A stretch of 64,000 nucleotides of DNA from Bradyrhizobium sp. sBnM-33 (lineage in GTDB: Bacteria > Pseudomonadota > Alphaproteobacteria > Rhizobiales > Xanthobacteraceae). Numbering within the stretch: the stretch's first letter is position 1; every line of letters starts with the position of its first letter. Positions 50,094 through 58,073 of the stretch are shown here, piece by piece. Both the position numbers and the translations under genes were made by a program. The stretch lies in NCBI RefSeq assembly GCF_032917945.1, contig NZ_CP136624.1, positions 5,828,001 through 5,892,000 on the forward strand. Direction: 5' to 3'. The notes below the pieces were generated by a model. The model was given only the letters and a program-made list of their open reading frames with translations. It did no database searches and was not told where the DNA came from.

Positions 50094-50798
50094 CTATACC
50101 CGGCGCATCAGCTTGAGCACTGCGGTCATGCGAAGGCTGCGCTTGCCGGCGAGCGCGGTCGCCTCCAAAAGCGCGCCTTGCTCATCGCAGGAACCGGAAA
50201 AGCCGATGCCGACTTCATGGCCGCCGAAGATGGGGTTCTCGCCCATGGCGGGCGTGTGCTCCTGATTGAGGATCTGGCCTTTCCAGCGGCCATTCTCCGA
50301 GGTGTAGGTGCCGAGATAGTAGAAGGATGCGTCGCCGCCGAGGATGCGACCGTCATTGAGCAGCATCACGCCGGTCAGGCCGCCCTCGACGCCGTCGAGC
50401 AGGCGAACGTGGATGGAATAGAGGCCGTTGACGATGCCGCCCTCGCCGACGCTGCCGGCGATCGGGATGACCTCCTGCTCGAGCGGCGTCATCACCGAAT
50501 GGAACGCCACGCCGGGCAACTCCTTCAAGCCCCCTTCAAAGCGGTAGAGGCTGCCGTCTGCCCTGCCCTTCGCCAGCAGGGTGGCATCGTCGGTACCGGC
50601 CATCGCGCGGTAATTCGGGTCCGGATTGTGGCGCACGGTCTGGATCACGATATCGACGCCGTCGTCGCGTTTTTCGTAAGTACCGATATGGGCGAAGGCC
50701 GAATTGCCGCCCAGCATCTTGCTATCGCGCGCATACATCACGCTGCGGCCGACCGAAGCGCCAAGCTGAAACCTGACTTTGTAAAATCCCTCAAACAA
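50094..50798 (-). CDS. Two-domain GrlR-like protein, paralogue 2
   Basis: About 234 residues from TTG 50798 (MFEGFYKVRFQLGASVGRSV), chosen to match paralogue 1; the ATG 50843 adds 15 residues without a ribosome site. Domain 1 is SKMLGGNSAFAHIGTYEKRD. Domain 2 is NGLYSIHVRLLDGVEGGLTG, DGRILGGDASFYYLGTYTSE, HTPAMGENPIFGGHEVGIGF and ATALAGKRSLRMTAVLKLMR. Most of domain 2 is identical to paralogue 1. It is followed at 6 bases by the ModA-like gene. The role is unknown. Confidence 0.8.
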   Translation of the reverse strand: MFEGFYKVRFQLGASVGRSVMYARDSKMLGGNSAFAHIGTYEKRDDGVDIVIQTVRHNPDPNYRAMAGTDDATLLAKGRADGSLYRFEGGLKELPGVAFHSVMTPLEQEVIPIAGSVGEGGIVNGLYSIHVRLLDGVEGGLTGVMLLNDGRILGGDASFYYLGTYTSENGRWKGQILNQEHTPAMGENPIFGGHEVGIGFSGSCDEQGALLEATALAGKRSLRMTAVLKLMRRV

Positions 50799-50915
50799 TG
50801 CCGTGCCCCCGGCAAACCCGGCTAATTGTCTAGCGCGGTTCATAACGCAGGGGAACGGCCTTGAACCGCCGTATTTGAATCAAACTGTCAAGGCAGCGGT
50901 GTCATCAAAACGTAA

Positions 50916-50946
50916 TGATCCGCCAAGGCAGTGCCTTGGCGGATCA
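50916..50946. terminator. 31-base palindrome, likely glnII terminator
   Basis: Perfect 15-base arms TGATCCGCCAAGGCA and complement around a single central G. It lies 46 bases past the glnII stop. No T run, so it may also block exonucleases or bind protein. Confidence 0.6.
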
Positions 50947-50991
50947 GCTTTGCACCTAGGGCGCGCGCCCCGGGTCATATCGTCACGTCTC

Positions 50992-52029
50992 TTAGGCCGC
51001 GGCGGCCTTGGCGCCGGTCGGCACTTCTGCGATCGTCTTCAGGATCTGGGACGCGATCTGGTAGGGATCGCCCTGCGAGTTCGGGCGGCGGTCTTCCAGA
51101 TAGCCCTTGTAGCCATTGTTGACGAAGGAGTGCGGCACGCGGATCGAGGCGCCGCGGTCAGCCACGCCGTAGCTGAACTTGTTCCAGGGCGCGGTCTCGT
51201 GCTTGCCGGTCAGACGCTTGTCGTTGTCCGGCCCGTAAACGGCAATGTGGTCCATGAGATTCTTCTCAAAGGCAGCCATCAGCTTCTCGAAGTATTCCTT
51301 GCCGCCGACTTCGCGTATGTACTTGGTCGAGAAGTTGGCGTGCATGCCGGAGCCGTTCCAGTCGGTATCGCCGAGCGGCTTGCAGTGGAATTCGATGTCG
51401 ATGCCATAGCTCTCGGTCAGGCGCAGCATCAGGTAGCGAGCCATCCACATCTGGTCGGCAGCGGTCTTGGAGCCCTTGCCGAAGATCTGGAATTCCCACT
51501 GGCCCTTCGCCACTTCGGCGTTGATGCCTTCGTGGTTGATGCCGGCGGCGAGGCAGAGGTTGAGATGCTCTTCCACGATCTTGCGGGCGACATCGCCAAC
51601 GTTCTTGTAGCCAACGCCGGTGTAGTACGGGCCCTGCGGACCCGGATAACCGTCCGACGGGAAGCCGAGCGGCCGGCCGTCCTTATAGAAGAAATATTCC
51701 TGCTCGAAGCCGAACCAGGCGCCTTCGTCATCGAGGATGGTCGCGCGCTTGTTCGAGGGGTGCGGGGTCTTGCCGTCGGGCATCATGACTTCGCACATCA
51801 CTAGCGCGCCGTTTTCACGCGCAGCATCCGGATAGACGGCTACCGGCTTCAGCACGCAATCGGAGCTGTGGCCTTCGGCCTGCATGGTGGACGAGCCGTC
51901 GAAGCCCCACAGCGGAAGCTGTTCCAGCGTCGGGAACTTGTCGAATTCCTTGATCTGCGTTTTGCCGCGCAGATTCGGCGTCGGCGTGTAGCCGTCGAGC
52001 CAAATATACTCGAGCTTGTACTTGGTCAT
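50992..52029 (-). CDS. glnII: Glutamine synthetase II (GSII, eukaryote-like)
   Basis: 345 residues, normal for rhizobial GSII (against about 470 for GSI). Motifs: LPLWGFDGSSTMQAEGHSSD near residues 39-58 (beta-grasp), WFGFEQEYFFYKDGRPLGFP with metal-binding Glu, AGINHEGINAEVAKGQWEFQ, SGMHANFSTK and the ATP/Glu site NKFSYGVADRGASIRVP. It makes glutamine from glutamate, ammonia and ATP, and acts as an octamer. Lacking the GlnE tyrosine site of GSI, it is controlled mainly by transcription. A -24/-12 sequence lies 124 bases upstream, as known for B. japonicum glnII (NtrC and RpoN). DUF2735 is divergent. Confidence 0.97.
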   Translation of the reverse strand: MTKYKLEYIWLDGYTPTPNLRGKTQIKEFDKFPTLEQLPLWGFDGSSTMQAEGHSSDCVLKPVAVYPDAARENGALVMCEVMMPDGKTPHPSNKRATILDDEGAWFGFEQEYFFYKDGRPLGFPSDGYPGPQGPYYTGVGYKNVGDVARKIVEEHLNLCLAAGINHEGINAEVAKGQWEFQIFGKGSKTAADQMWMARYLMLRLTESYGIDIEFHCKPLGDTDWNGSGMHANFSTKYIREVGGKEYFEKLMAAFEKNLMDHIAVYGPDNDKRLTGKHETAPWNKFSYGVADRGASIRVPHSFVNNGYKGYLEDRRPNSQGDPYQIASQILKTIAEVPTGAKAAAA

Positions 52030-52152
52030 TGAGCCTCTCTTAAGTTGCTATGAAATGCGGAAAACCGAAGCCTTGAATTCTGGATTTTGACGCCCAGCCC
52101 CTGGAGGTTTCCGCATGCGTGTACCCGGCCACGTCAGGCCACCTCTTACTAA

Positions 52153-52167
52153 GCACGTAGCGTGCCA
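52153..52167 (-). promoter_or_regulatory. Sigma-54 (-24/-12) promoter of glnII
   Basis: On the minus strand TGGCACGCTACGTGC matches TGGCAC-N5-TTGC with one change; the GG and GC pairs are correctly spaced. The predicted start of transcription is near 52140, giving a leader of about 110 bases. Upstream NtrC sites could not be placed with confidence. Confidence 0.75.
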
Positions 52168-52596
52168 CACGCCGCACCGCGGCAACGGCCATCCACAGCG
52201 CCGACTGGAGGCGGCCTGAAATAAAAGCTGCGACATAGGAGCGCGGCAGAGCCGCAAATCGGACGGTCTGGCGGCAGGCTCGCGAGCCGAATCCAGCCCA
52301 TTTCTCCGGCATTTTCGTTTGCCTGCCGCTAAGCGCTTAAAGGTGCGGCAACCCTTTAAGACCCCCGAGCGGGACGTCGACTTACCCGAGCAACCATCCC
52401 GTCAGCGCACGCGTTGGTCATGCGGCTGCTGCCTCGCAGGAAGCAGCACAAAAAATGCCTACAAAATAGCCAAGACGTGCCGCTCTCTTGGTCACTTGCA
52501 CCTGCCCGGGGCACCGACAATATCGCCTTACGTAACCGCTAGAGAACGAGTCGGGCGCACCATGGAGGCTCGCGCTTCGACAAAAAGGAGACTGCA
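52168..52596. other. Divergent control region of glnII and the DUF2735 gene
   Basis: 429 bases without a gene. Expected to hold NtrC sites for glnII. GGTGCGGCAACC near 52342 contains a GGTGC half-site, but a paired half is not clear. No -24/-12 for the DUF2735 gene was found. Confidence 0.5.
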
Positions 52597-52800
52597 ATGA
52601 TAAATCCGAGTTTGAATCACGGGTCAGCCACGATCTACCAATTCCCAGCCGGGGGCCGGGCGGCTCTCGGGGGACGCCGCTATGGCGAGACCAAAGCCGT
52701 GACCGAATTTGCGGCCCAACCGGTCAACCTCGCGGACTGCAGCGATAGCTGGTACCACGCCGCGGCGATTGAGGACGCCAAGACCGAGCGGGATCACTGA
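52597..52800 (+). CDS. DUF2735-domain protein
   Basis: 67 residues from ATG 52597, with AAAAGGAGAC upstream. The start MINPSLNHGSATIYQFPAGG followed by RAALGGRR is characteristic of DUF2735, a short family found in rhizobia, often next to glnII. The C-terminus is polar (DCSDSWYHAAAIEDAKTERD). Its role may be in nitrogen regulation, inferred only from location. It is followed by a terminator. Confidence 0.88.
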   Translation: MINPSLNHGSATIYQFPAGGRAALGGRRYGETKAVTEFAAQPVNLADCSDSWYHAAAIEDAKTERDH

Positions 52801-52860
52801 TGTCTGTGAGGTGTTTGGCAGGGACGCGCCGAGCAAATGAGGCGCGGACGGAGAACTAGA

Positions 52861-52895
52861 AAAGGGTCGGGACGAAATCGTTTCGGCCCTTTTTC
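52861..52895. terminator. Terminator between convergent genes
   Basis: AAAAGGG and CCCTTTTT flank the inner stem CGAAATCGTTTCG. Serves the DUF2735 gene (plus) and, on the other strand, the MliC-like gene. Confidence 0.75.
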
Positions 52896-53211
52896 ATGTC
52901 TGCTCGCACGTCGTGGTCCGCCTTCTGGCGTGCTTGAGCGTGGTGATCCCAGCTTTGGTGATCCGTAAGGTCACGCCCTTCCCCTGATAACGCGCCCCCG
53001 ACAGCGCCCAGCGCTTGGGCAGCGTCACCGCCTTGCCGTCGAGTTGCAGATGGGCACGCTTGTCGTATTGAAAAAATCCGACCGTGAACTGCGACCCGTC
53101 GACGCAACGATAATTCCGGAAGCTGGACTGCGCCGACGCCTGTGAAGGCATGGTTGCAACCGCGGCGAGGCCTAGCGCCGCGCCAAAAATCGTGATGTTC
53201 CGCCGATTCAT
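52894..53211 (-). CDS. MliC-like exported protein (C-type lysozyme inhibitor fold)
   Basis: 105 residues. A signal peptide (NITIFGAALGLAAVATMPSQ-ASA) precedes a beta-barrel of the MliC type: FRNYRCVDGSQFTVGFFQYD, then AHLQLDGKAVTLPKRWALSG and ARYQGKGVTLRITKAGITTL, with a C-terminal Cys (TTTCEQT) likely bonded to the Cys in NYRC. No lipobox is present, so it is soluble in the periplasm. MliC proteins inhibit host or phage lysozyme; in this protein the inhibitory loop is not well conserved, so activity is uncertain. Confidence 0.85.
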   Translation of the reverse strand: MNRRNITIFGAALGLAAVATMPSQASAQSSFRNYRCVDGSQFTVGFFQYDKRAHLQLDGKAVTLPKRWALSGARYQGKGVTLRITKAGITTLKHARRRTTTCEQT

Positions 53212-53294
53212 GCTTCGCCCTCTTGCGAGTTCAGTATAGACGAGACGGGGCCGAACGACACCCGTCCCTTGTCCTCCGTCCCAACCCTTGCTGC

Positions 53295-54044
53295 ATGATG
53301 TCAGACTCCCCTGCCCGCCATCTCAATCTTGCCGGCGCCAGCAACTTTCGCGATCTCGGCGGCTATCCCACAAGCGACGGCCGGATCGTACGCTGGCGGC
53401 AGATTTTTCGCTCCAATCATCTTGGCCATCTCACCGAAGGCGATGTCCGCGTCCTGCGGGAGCTGGGCGTCCGCAGCGCGTTCGACTTTCGCGGCACCGA
53501 GGAACGCGCCGCCGCCCTGTGCGGCATGCCCGAAATCACCGTTCATTCACTCCCGGTCGAGCCGACGGTGGTCGCGGCGCTGCGCGCCATCGCAGCTTCC
53601 GGCACGCCGCTGTCGACGGACCACGCCGTCGAGGTGATGCGCGACTCCTACCGCAGCTATGTGCAGAGGAATACGCAGCACTTCCGGACGCTGTTTGCAC
53701 ATCTACTGGAAGATCGCGCGCCGCTGGTGATCCATTGCACCGCCGGCAAGGATCGCACCGGCTTTGCGTGCGCGCTGATCCTGCATACGCTCGGTGTTTC
53801 CGAGGACATTATTTCGGAAGACTATCTCCTGACCAACCGCTTCTACAGCAGGGACCCCAATCACAGCAGCGACCTGCCCGAGAACGTCAAGCAGGTGCTG
53901 GGTACGGTGCAGGCCTCGTTTCTCGCCGCCGCCTTCGAGGCCATCGACGCCGACTATGGCGATCTCGAAAGCTATCTCCGCGATGGTCTTGGTCTCGGCA
54001 AAGCCGAACGTGCCAGCCTCGAAGCGCGCTATCTGCAGGATTAA
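53295..54044 (+). CDS. Tyrosine-protein phosphatase (SidF/MptpB-like family)
   Basis: 249 residues from ATG 53295 (a second ATG follows at once). It opens RHLNLAGASNFRDLGGYPTS, the standard start of Y_phosphatase3 proteins. The general loop is SAFDFRGTEERAA. The catalytic P-loop is VIHCTAGKDRTG with C148 and R154. The Asp/Lys after Gly fits the lipid/protein phosphatase group (HCxxGKDRTG). The C-terminal helices (AAFEAIDADYGDLESYLRDG) are typical. Cytoplasmic or secreted use cannot be told; there is no signal peptide. Confidence 0.93.
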   Translation: MMSDSPARHLNLAGASNFRDLGGYPTSDGRIVRWRQIFRSNHLGHLTEGDVRVLRELGVRSAFDFRGTEERAAALCGMPEITVHSLPVEPTVVAALRAIAASGTPLSTDHAVEVMRDSYRSYVQRNTQHFRTLFAHLLEDRAPLVIHCTAGKDRTGFACALILHTLGVSEDIISEDYLLTNRFYSRDPNHSSDLPENVKQVLGTVQASFLAAAFEAIDADYGDLESYLRDGLGLGKAERASLEARYLQD

Positions 54045-54056
54045 CCTGATCCGCCT

Positions 54057-54742
54057 TCATCTTACCCGCTGCATCGACACGACCTGCGCGGACAGCTTGC
54101 CGCCTCTCGCCCTGACGTTGACCTGCACTTTGTAGTCGTTGCTGTTTCGCCATTGGGCACATAGAGCATCGCGGTAAAGCGCACGCGGCCGCGCGCATCG
54201 AGGGTCACCGGCAGATCCTCATGCACGCGGAAGGAAATACCTTGGCGATTTCGAGGCGGCAGCCTGGCCGTCATGACAGGCTCGACTAGCGCACGCAGAT
54301 CGAGCTTGGTCGCCGTTGCTCCATCAATCCGGTAGTAGGCAAAGGAATCGCTGTCCCAGCGGCTGTTCGCGACCTCGATGACCGCCTGGCTGTCCGGCGA
54401 CCAGGCCGCAATCAGCTCGTAGCGGTTCGCCCGCATCTCGCCAGTCTCCCAATATGTCCCGCCGAGCGTAGCGAGCACCACGCCATCGGTGACACGGATC
54501 AGGACGTTCTCGACGTCGTTGGGAGTATCGCTGCCGGACGGCAGGCCCTGCGCGGTCCGCCAGGCGAACGCATAGCTGTTCGATGGCGAGGTGGTACCGG
54601 CGATGACACGCATCGCGGCCGTCCCCTCGCCGCAGACGAGGCCGCCATGTTGATCGGCAACGCAAGCCTGCGCATGCGCGGCAGCCGCTTGCAGCACACA
54701 GAGTGCGATGACAACGAGTGGAAATGCCAGAGCGCGGCGCAT
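54057..54742 (-). pseudogene. Exported protein, frameshifted near the C-terminus
   Basis: ATG 54742 starts a signal peptide (AFPLVVIALCVLQAAAAHAQ) and a mature part (ADQHGGLVCGEGTAAMRVIA, ENVLIRVTDGVVLATLGGTY, LIAAWSPDSQAVIEVANSRW). After RFTAMLYVP (near 54155) the frame loses sense. The adjacent frame continues with QWRNSNDYKVQVNVRARGGK and LSAQVVSMQRVR and stops at 54057. One base lost at about 54148-54158 explains this. The intact protein would be about 228 residues, periplasmic, with two Cys at the N-terminus. The family is unknown. Confidence 0.7.
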
Positions 54743-54824
54743 ACCGCGATCATATCCGCTGTGCGCAAACCGTAAAGCAGGCAGTAAACCAAACCTTCGG
54801 TCAGGAAAGCTGCGCGCTATCGGC

Positions 54825-55025
54825 TCAGGCCGCCGCTTCCATTTCCAGTTCGGCGTCGAGATCGGCGATGACGTCCTCGAACGCGGAGATCGCCTGCTGG
54901 ATCGCTGCGATCTGCATCAATTCCCAGCTCGAGACCGGACCGCTGCGATTCTGCAGCGCTACAACTAGGTCGCGCCGCTGCTCCTTAAGCTGAACAAGCG
55001 GTAAACCATGATCCGGCAAACCCAT
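54825..55025 (-). CDS. Small helical protein
   Basis: 66 residues from ATG 55025, with AGGGGAT upstream. It opens MGLPDHGLPLVQLKEQRRDL, then VVALQNRSGPVSSWELMQIA and AIQQAISAFEDVIADLDAEL. It is helix-rich and acidic at the C-terminus, with no signal or membrane segment. It might be a small dimeric helical protein. The family is not recognised. Confidence 0.7.
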   Translation of the reverse strand: MGLPDHGLPLVQLKEQRRDLVVALQNRSGPVSSWELMQIAAIQQAISAFEDVIADLDAELEMEAAA

Positions 55026-55282
55026 GACAAAATCCCCTGCCTTTTTGTTGGAGTCCGGTTCTATCGAACGGAGTCTGCAAACGGCTTACAGAACTCCGGC
55101 AAATTTTATCGATTTCGCCCTATTCCGTAGTCTCCCTTAGTCCTACGTAGCTCGCTACCTCCGGCCAGTCCTGGGCCGCGACAATTTGGGCTGGCGAGAC
55201 GACGGTCATGCAGAAATTCGCCGCATTGGATTGAAAGTCTCCTGATAGGGTGCGCTCCCTCATCCGCATGCGGAGGCCCTTC

Positions 55283-55963
55283 ATGGATGGAAAAGTCATT
55301 GTCGTGACGGGCGCGCTGGGTGCGCTCGGCCGGGTGGTCGTGGACGAAGCGCTGGCGCAAGGCGCCAGGATTGCGAGTGTTGACCATGCACCGACCCAAG
55401 CCCCGGCCACGGCGGATCTGTTCGAACTCGGCGGCGTCGACCTCACCGACGCGGCGGTAGCCAAGAAGGCGATCGACGCCGCGGCCGCGCATTTCGGCAA
55501 GCTCGACGCGCTACTCAACATCGCCGGCGGATTCGCCTTCGAGACGGTGGCGGATGGCGATCCCAAAACCTGGCAACGGATGTACGCGCTCAACGTGATG
55601 ACCGCGCTCAACGCCTCGCGCGCGGCGATCCCGTATCTCGCCTCATCAGGCGCCGGACGCATCGTCAATATCGGCGCAATGGGCGCGCTGCAGGCGGGCG
55701 CCGGCACGGGCGCCTACGCCGCCTCCAAGGCCGGCGTGCATCGTCTGACCGAGGCGCTCGCCGCCGAACTCAAGGGCAAGATCACAGTCAATGCCGTGCT
55801 GCCGTCGATCATCGACACCGCGGCCAACCGCGCCAGCATGCCGAAAGCCGATTTCACCAAATGGGTGACGCCGAAGGAACTGGCCGACGTGATCCTATTC
55901 CTCGCCAGCGACGCGGCCAGCGCCGTCACCGGCGCGCTGCTGCCGGTGAATGGGAGGGTTTAA
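55283..55963 (+). CDS. SDR-family oxidoreductase
   Basis: 226 residues from ATG 55283, with GGAGG upstream. Motifs: VIVVTGALGALGRVVVDEAL (cofactor loop TGxxGxxG), NIAGGFAFETV, IVNIGAMGAL with the catalytic Ser replaced by a Gly-Ala stretch, and the catalytic YAASKAGVHR. The N-terminal loop TGALGALG and length of 226 are like the 'SDR family' proteins related to dihydropteridine reductase. The active-site Ser may be missing (A/M at that place), so activity needs care. It ends overlapping GrlR-like paralogue 3 by 4 bases. Confidence 0.88.
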   Translation: MDGKVIVVTGALGALGRVVVDEALAQGARIASVDHAPTQAPATADLFELGGVDLTDAAVAKKAIDAAAAHFGKLDALLNIAGGFAFETVADGDPKTWQRMYALNVMTALNASRAAIPYLASSGAGRIVNIGAMGALQAGAGTGAYAASKAGVHRLTEALAAELKGKITVNAVLPSIIDTAANRASMPKADFTKWVTPKELADVILFLASDAASAVTGALLPVNGRV

Positions 55964-56673
55964 CCCTCCACCTCCACCAGTTTTCGCAGCACCGCCTTGA
56001 AGCGGATGCTGCGTTTGCCGGCGAGCGCGGTGGCTTCGCCTTCCGCACCGTCGCGGTCGTAGGTGCCGGAAAAGCCGATGCCGACTTCATGGCCGCCGAA
56101 CACCGGCCGCTCGCCCTGGGCCGGGGTATGCTCGCGGTTGACGAGTTCGCCTTTCCATTTGCCGTTCGCCGCCGTGTACGCGCCGATGTAGTCGAAGAAC
56201 GCGTCGCCGCCCCTGATGCGTCCGTCCTGCAGCATCATGACACCGGTGTTGCCGGCATCGATCCCGTCGAGCATACGGATGTGGATGGAGTAGAGCCCGT
56301 TGCCGATCCCGTCAGGGCCGACCGCACCGGGCGGCGGCGCGTCGGCGTCATTGATCGGGCTCAGGACCGTCGCGAACCGGATCCCCGGCAACGCCGTGCT
56401 GCCGCCCTCGAAATGAACCTCCTCCCCGCGGCGCACGCCTGTGAATTTCATCGCGATATTGTCGATATCGAACATCGGGACATAGCCGGGATCGTGGTAG
56501 TGGCGCGACATCATGCATTCGGCGGAAATGACGCCATCGGCCTCGGTGAAGTGGCCGACGAACGAAGACCCGGAATCGCCGCCATAAAGTCTGCCGCCCG
56601 CGGTCGCGAACATCACGCCGGAACCTTCCCCGCGCTCCGTTGTGAAACGGAATTTGTATAGTCCTGACAGCAC
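55960..56673 (-). CDS. Two-domain GrlR-like protein, paralogue 3
   Basis: About 237 residues from GTG 56673 (LSGLYKFRFTTERGEGSGVM); a longer frame to 56739 is less likely. Domain 1: GGRLYGGDSGSSFVGHFTEA, CMMSRHYHDPGYVPMFDIDN. Domain 2: GNGLYSIHIRMLDGIDAGNT, DGRIRGGDAFFDYIGAYTAA, HTPAQGERPVFGGHEVGIGF, ATALAGKRSIRFKAVLRKLV. It is closest to paralogues 1 and 2 in domain 2, while domain 1 is more diverged. It is convergent with an SDR gene. Confidence 0.8.
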   Translation of the reverse strand: MLSGLYKFRFTTERGEGSGVMFATAGGRLYGGDSGSSFVGHFTEADGVISAECMMSRHYHDPGYVPMFDIDNIAMKFTGVRRGEEVHFEGGSTALPGIRFATVLSPINDADAPPPGAVGPDGIGNGLYSIHIRMLDGIDAGNTGVMMLQDGRIRGGDAFFDYIGAYTAANGKWKGELVNREHTPAQGERPVFGGHEVGIGFSGTYDRDGAEGEATALAGKRSIRFKAVLRKLVEVEG

Positions 56674-56862
56674 GCCCTGCTTACTCCGGAATTCGCAACG
56701 GCCGGCGCCCTGCGATCTACCGGTCGCAGGTTCCCTCAATTGCCGTTGGTCTTGTCCCCGCTGCAGAATAGCCGCTGAGGTGCCATCCGATCAAACGCTT
56801 AGCCGGAATTCAGCTAGAGTCGGCACGTTGAGTCGCGGCCACCTGCGCCGCCGGAGCCTGCC

Positions 56863-57549
56863 TTGGAAACCGCCCTTTATCTTCCTGTCAAACGCTTCCT
56901 CGAAAAGCTCGGCTTCACCGTCAAGGGCGAGGTCGGCGGCTGCGATCTTGTGGCGCTGAGTGGCGACGATCCGCCGATCGTGGTGATCGGTGAACTGAAG
57001 CTTTCCTTCAACCTGGAACTGATCCTGCAGGCGGTCGATCGCGCCGGCGCCGCCGACGAGGTCTGGCTTGCGGCTAAATTATCCGCCCGCGGCAAGGGCC
57101 GCGAAAGCGACGCGCGGTATCGCAATCTCTGCCGCCGGCTTGGCTTCGGCATGCTCGCCGTCACCAGCACCGGCGATGTCGAAGTGCTCGTCAAGCCACC
57201 GACGTCAGCGCCGCGCCGCGATCCCAAAAAGCGCTCGCGGCTGATCGCGGAGCACCAGAAGCGCAAGGGCGATCCCGTCATGGGCGGATCGACGCGCGCG
57301 CCGATCATGACGGCGTACCGCCAGCAGGCGCTGGCCTGTGCCTCCGCGCTGTCCGGCGGGCCACGGCGCGTCCGGGATTTGCGGGCGGAGATTCCCGATG
57401 CCGGAAAAATCCTGCTGCACAACGTTTATGGCTGGTTCGAACGCGCCGAGCGCGGCATCTACCTGCTGACTGATGCCGGCCATGCCGCGCTGAAGCGCTG
57501 GCCGCAACAGCCGCTGGATCTGGCTGCCGCCGGCAATCCTTCGCCATAA
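56863..57549 (+). CDS. DUF2161-domain protein (PD-(D/E)XK-like)
   Basis: 228 residues from TTG 56863, with CCGGAG upstream. It begins METALYLPVKRFLEKLGFTV and has KGEVGGCDLVALSGDDPPIV followed by VIGELKLSFNLELILQAVDR. The D...E-x-K arrangement (CDLVAL ... IGELKL) matches the nuclease-like core of DUF2161. The C-terminal half has a winged-helix look (GPRRVRDLRAEIPDAGKILL). The family is annotated as phosphodiesterase/nuclease by fold. A function is not established. Confidence 0.85.
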   Translation: METALYLPVKRFLEKLGFTVKGEVGGCDLVALSGDDPPIVVIGELKLSFNLELILQAVDRAGAADEVWLAAKLSARGKGRESDARYRNLCRRLGFGMLAVTSTGDVEVLVKPPTSAPRRDPKKRSRLIAEHQKRKGDPVMGGSTRAPIMTAYRQQALACASALSGGPRRVRDLRAEIPDAGKILLHNVYGWFERAERGIYLLTDAGHAALKRWPQQPLDLAAAGNPSP

Positions 57550-57691
57550 TGGCAAGCACGGTGACACCGAACCGTACAGCGCTACCGGACTTGAGAGATT
57601 TTAGACGCATGGCTGTATTGCCGAGCGAAATTCATATTGCAATGCAACATTGGTGCCCCTAGGTATCTCCGCAATCAGATGCGAGGCGCCC

Positions 57692-57994
57692 ATGAGCGAA
57701 GACTGGAACACGAAATACGGCACACGACGCGTCCGGCGGGATCCGCCGACGCTGGAGGAGGCAATCTTCGCCGCGGTCGGGATCACCGACGATCAGCAGC
57801 AGCAGGCGGAAATCGCCGCCGCGCTGATGGGGCTGCCCTATGAGGAAGTGCTGGCTGAAGTGAAGAAGACCGGCCGTGCGTTGGCGCGATCGGCCACTCG
57901 CGTCATTGCGGGCGAACAAGGCGCGCAGCGTTCGGTCGTGGTCGAGCGCCGTGTCATCAGGCGCTTCGGCAACGACAAGCGTACCGGCACCTGA
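57692..57994 (+). CDS. Small conserved hypothetical protein
   Basis: 100 residues from ATG 57692, with GCGAGG upstream. The start MSEDWNTKYGTRRVRRDPPT is followed by LEEAIFAAVGITDDQQQQAE and IAAALMGLPYEEVLAEVKKT, then a basic tail (VVERRVIRRFGNDK). It is helical with no membrane segment. I recall this pattern (WNTKYGTRRVRxDPPTLxEA) from other Bradyrhizobium proteins of unknown role. A perfect 13-base-arm inverted repeat follows. Confidence 0.78.
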   Translation: MSEDWNTKYGTRRVRRDPPTLEEAIFAAVGITDDQQQQAEIAAALMGLPYEEVLAEVKKTGRALARSATRVIAGEQGAQRSVVVERRVIRRFGNDKRTGT

Positions 57995-58021
57995 CAAGCC
58001 GGCGATTACCTTGATTGCGCA

Positions 58022-58051
58022 GAGAATTGCCCAAGGTTTTGGGCAATTCTC
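58022..58051. terminator. Perfect inverted repeat after 57692-57994
   Basis: GAGAATTGCCCAA, loop GGTT, then TTGGGCAATTCTC. 13-base perfect arms. It lies between convergent genes, with no long T run. Confidence 0.65.
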
Positions 58052-58073
58052 GAGATCGAACGTACGGATCGGC

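Noticed and set aside
52319..52596. 93-codon plus frame before the DUF2735 gene
   Set aside because: Its composition is not protein-like, and it overlaps the divergent control region; the DUF2735 start has a strong ribosome site of its own.
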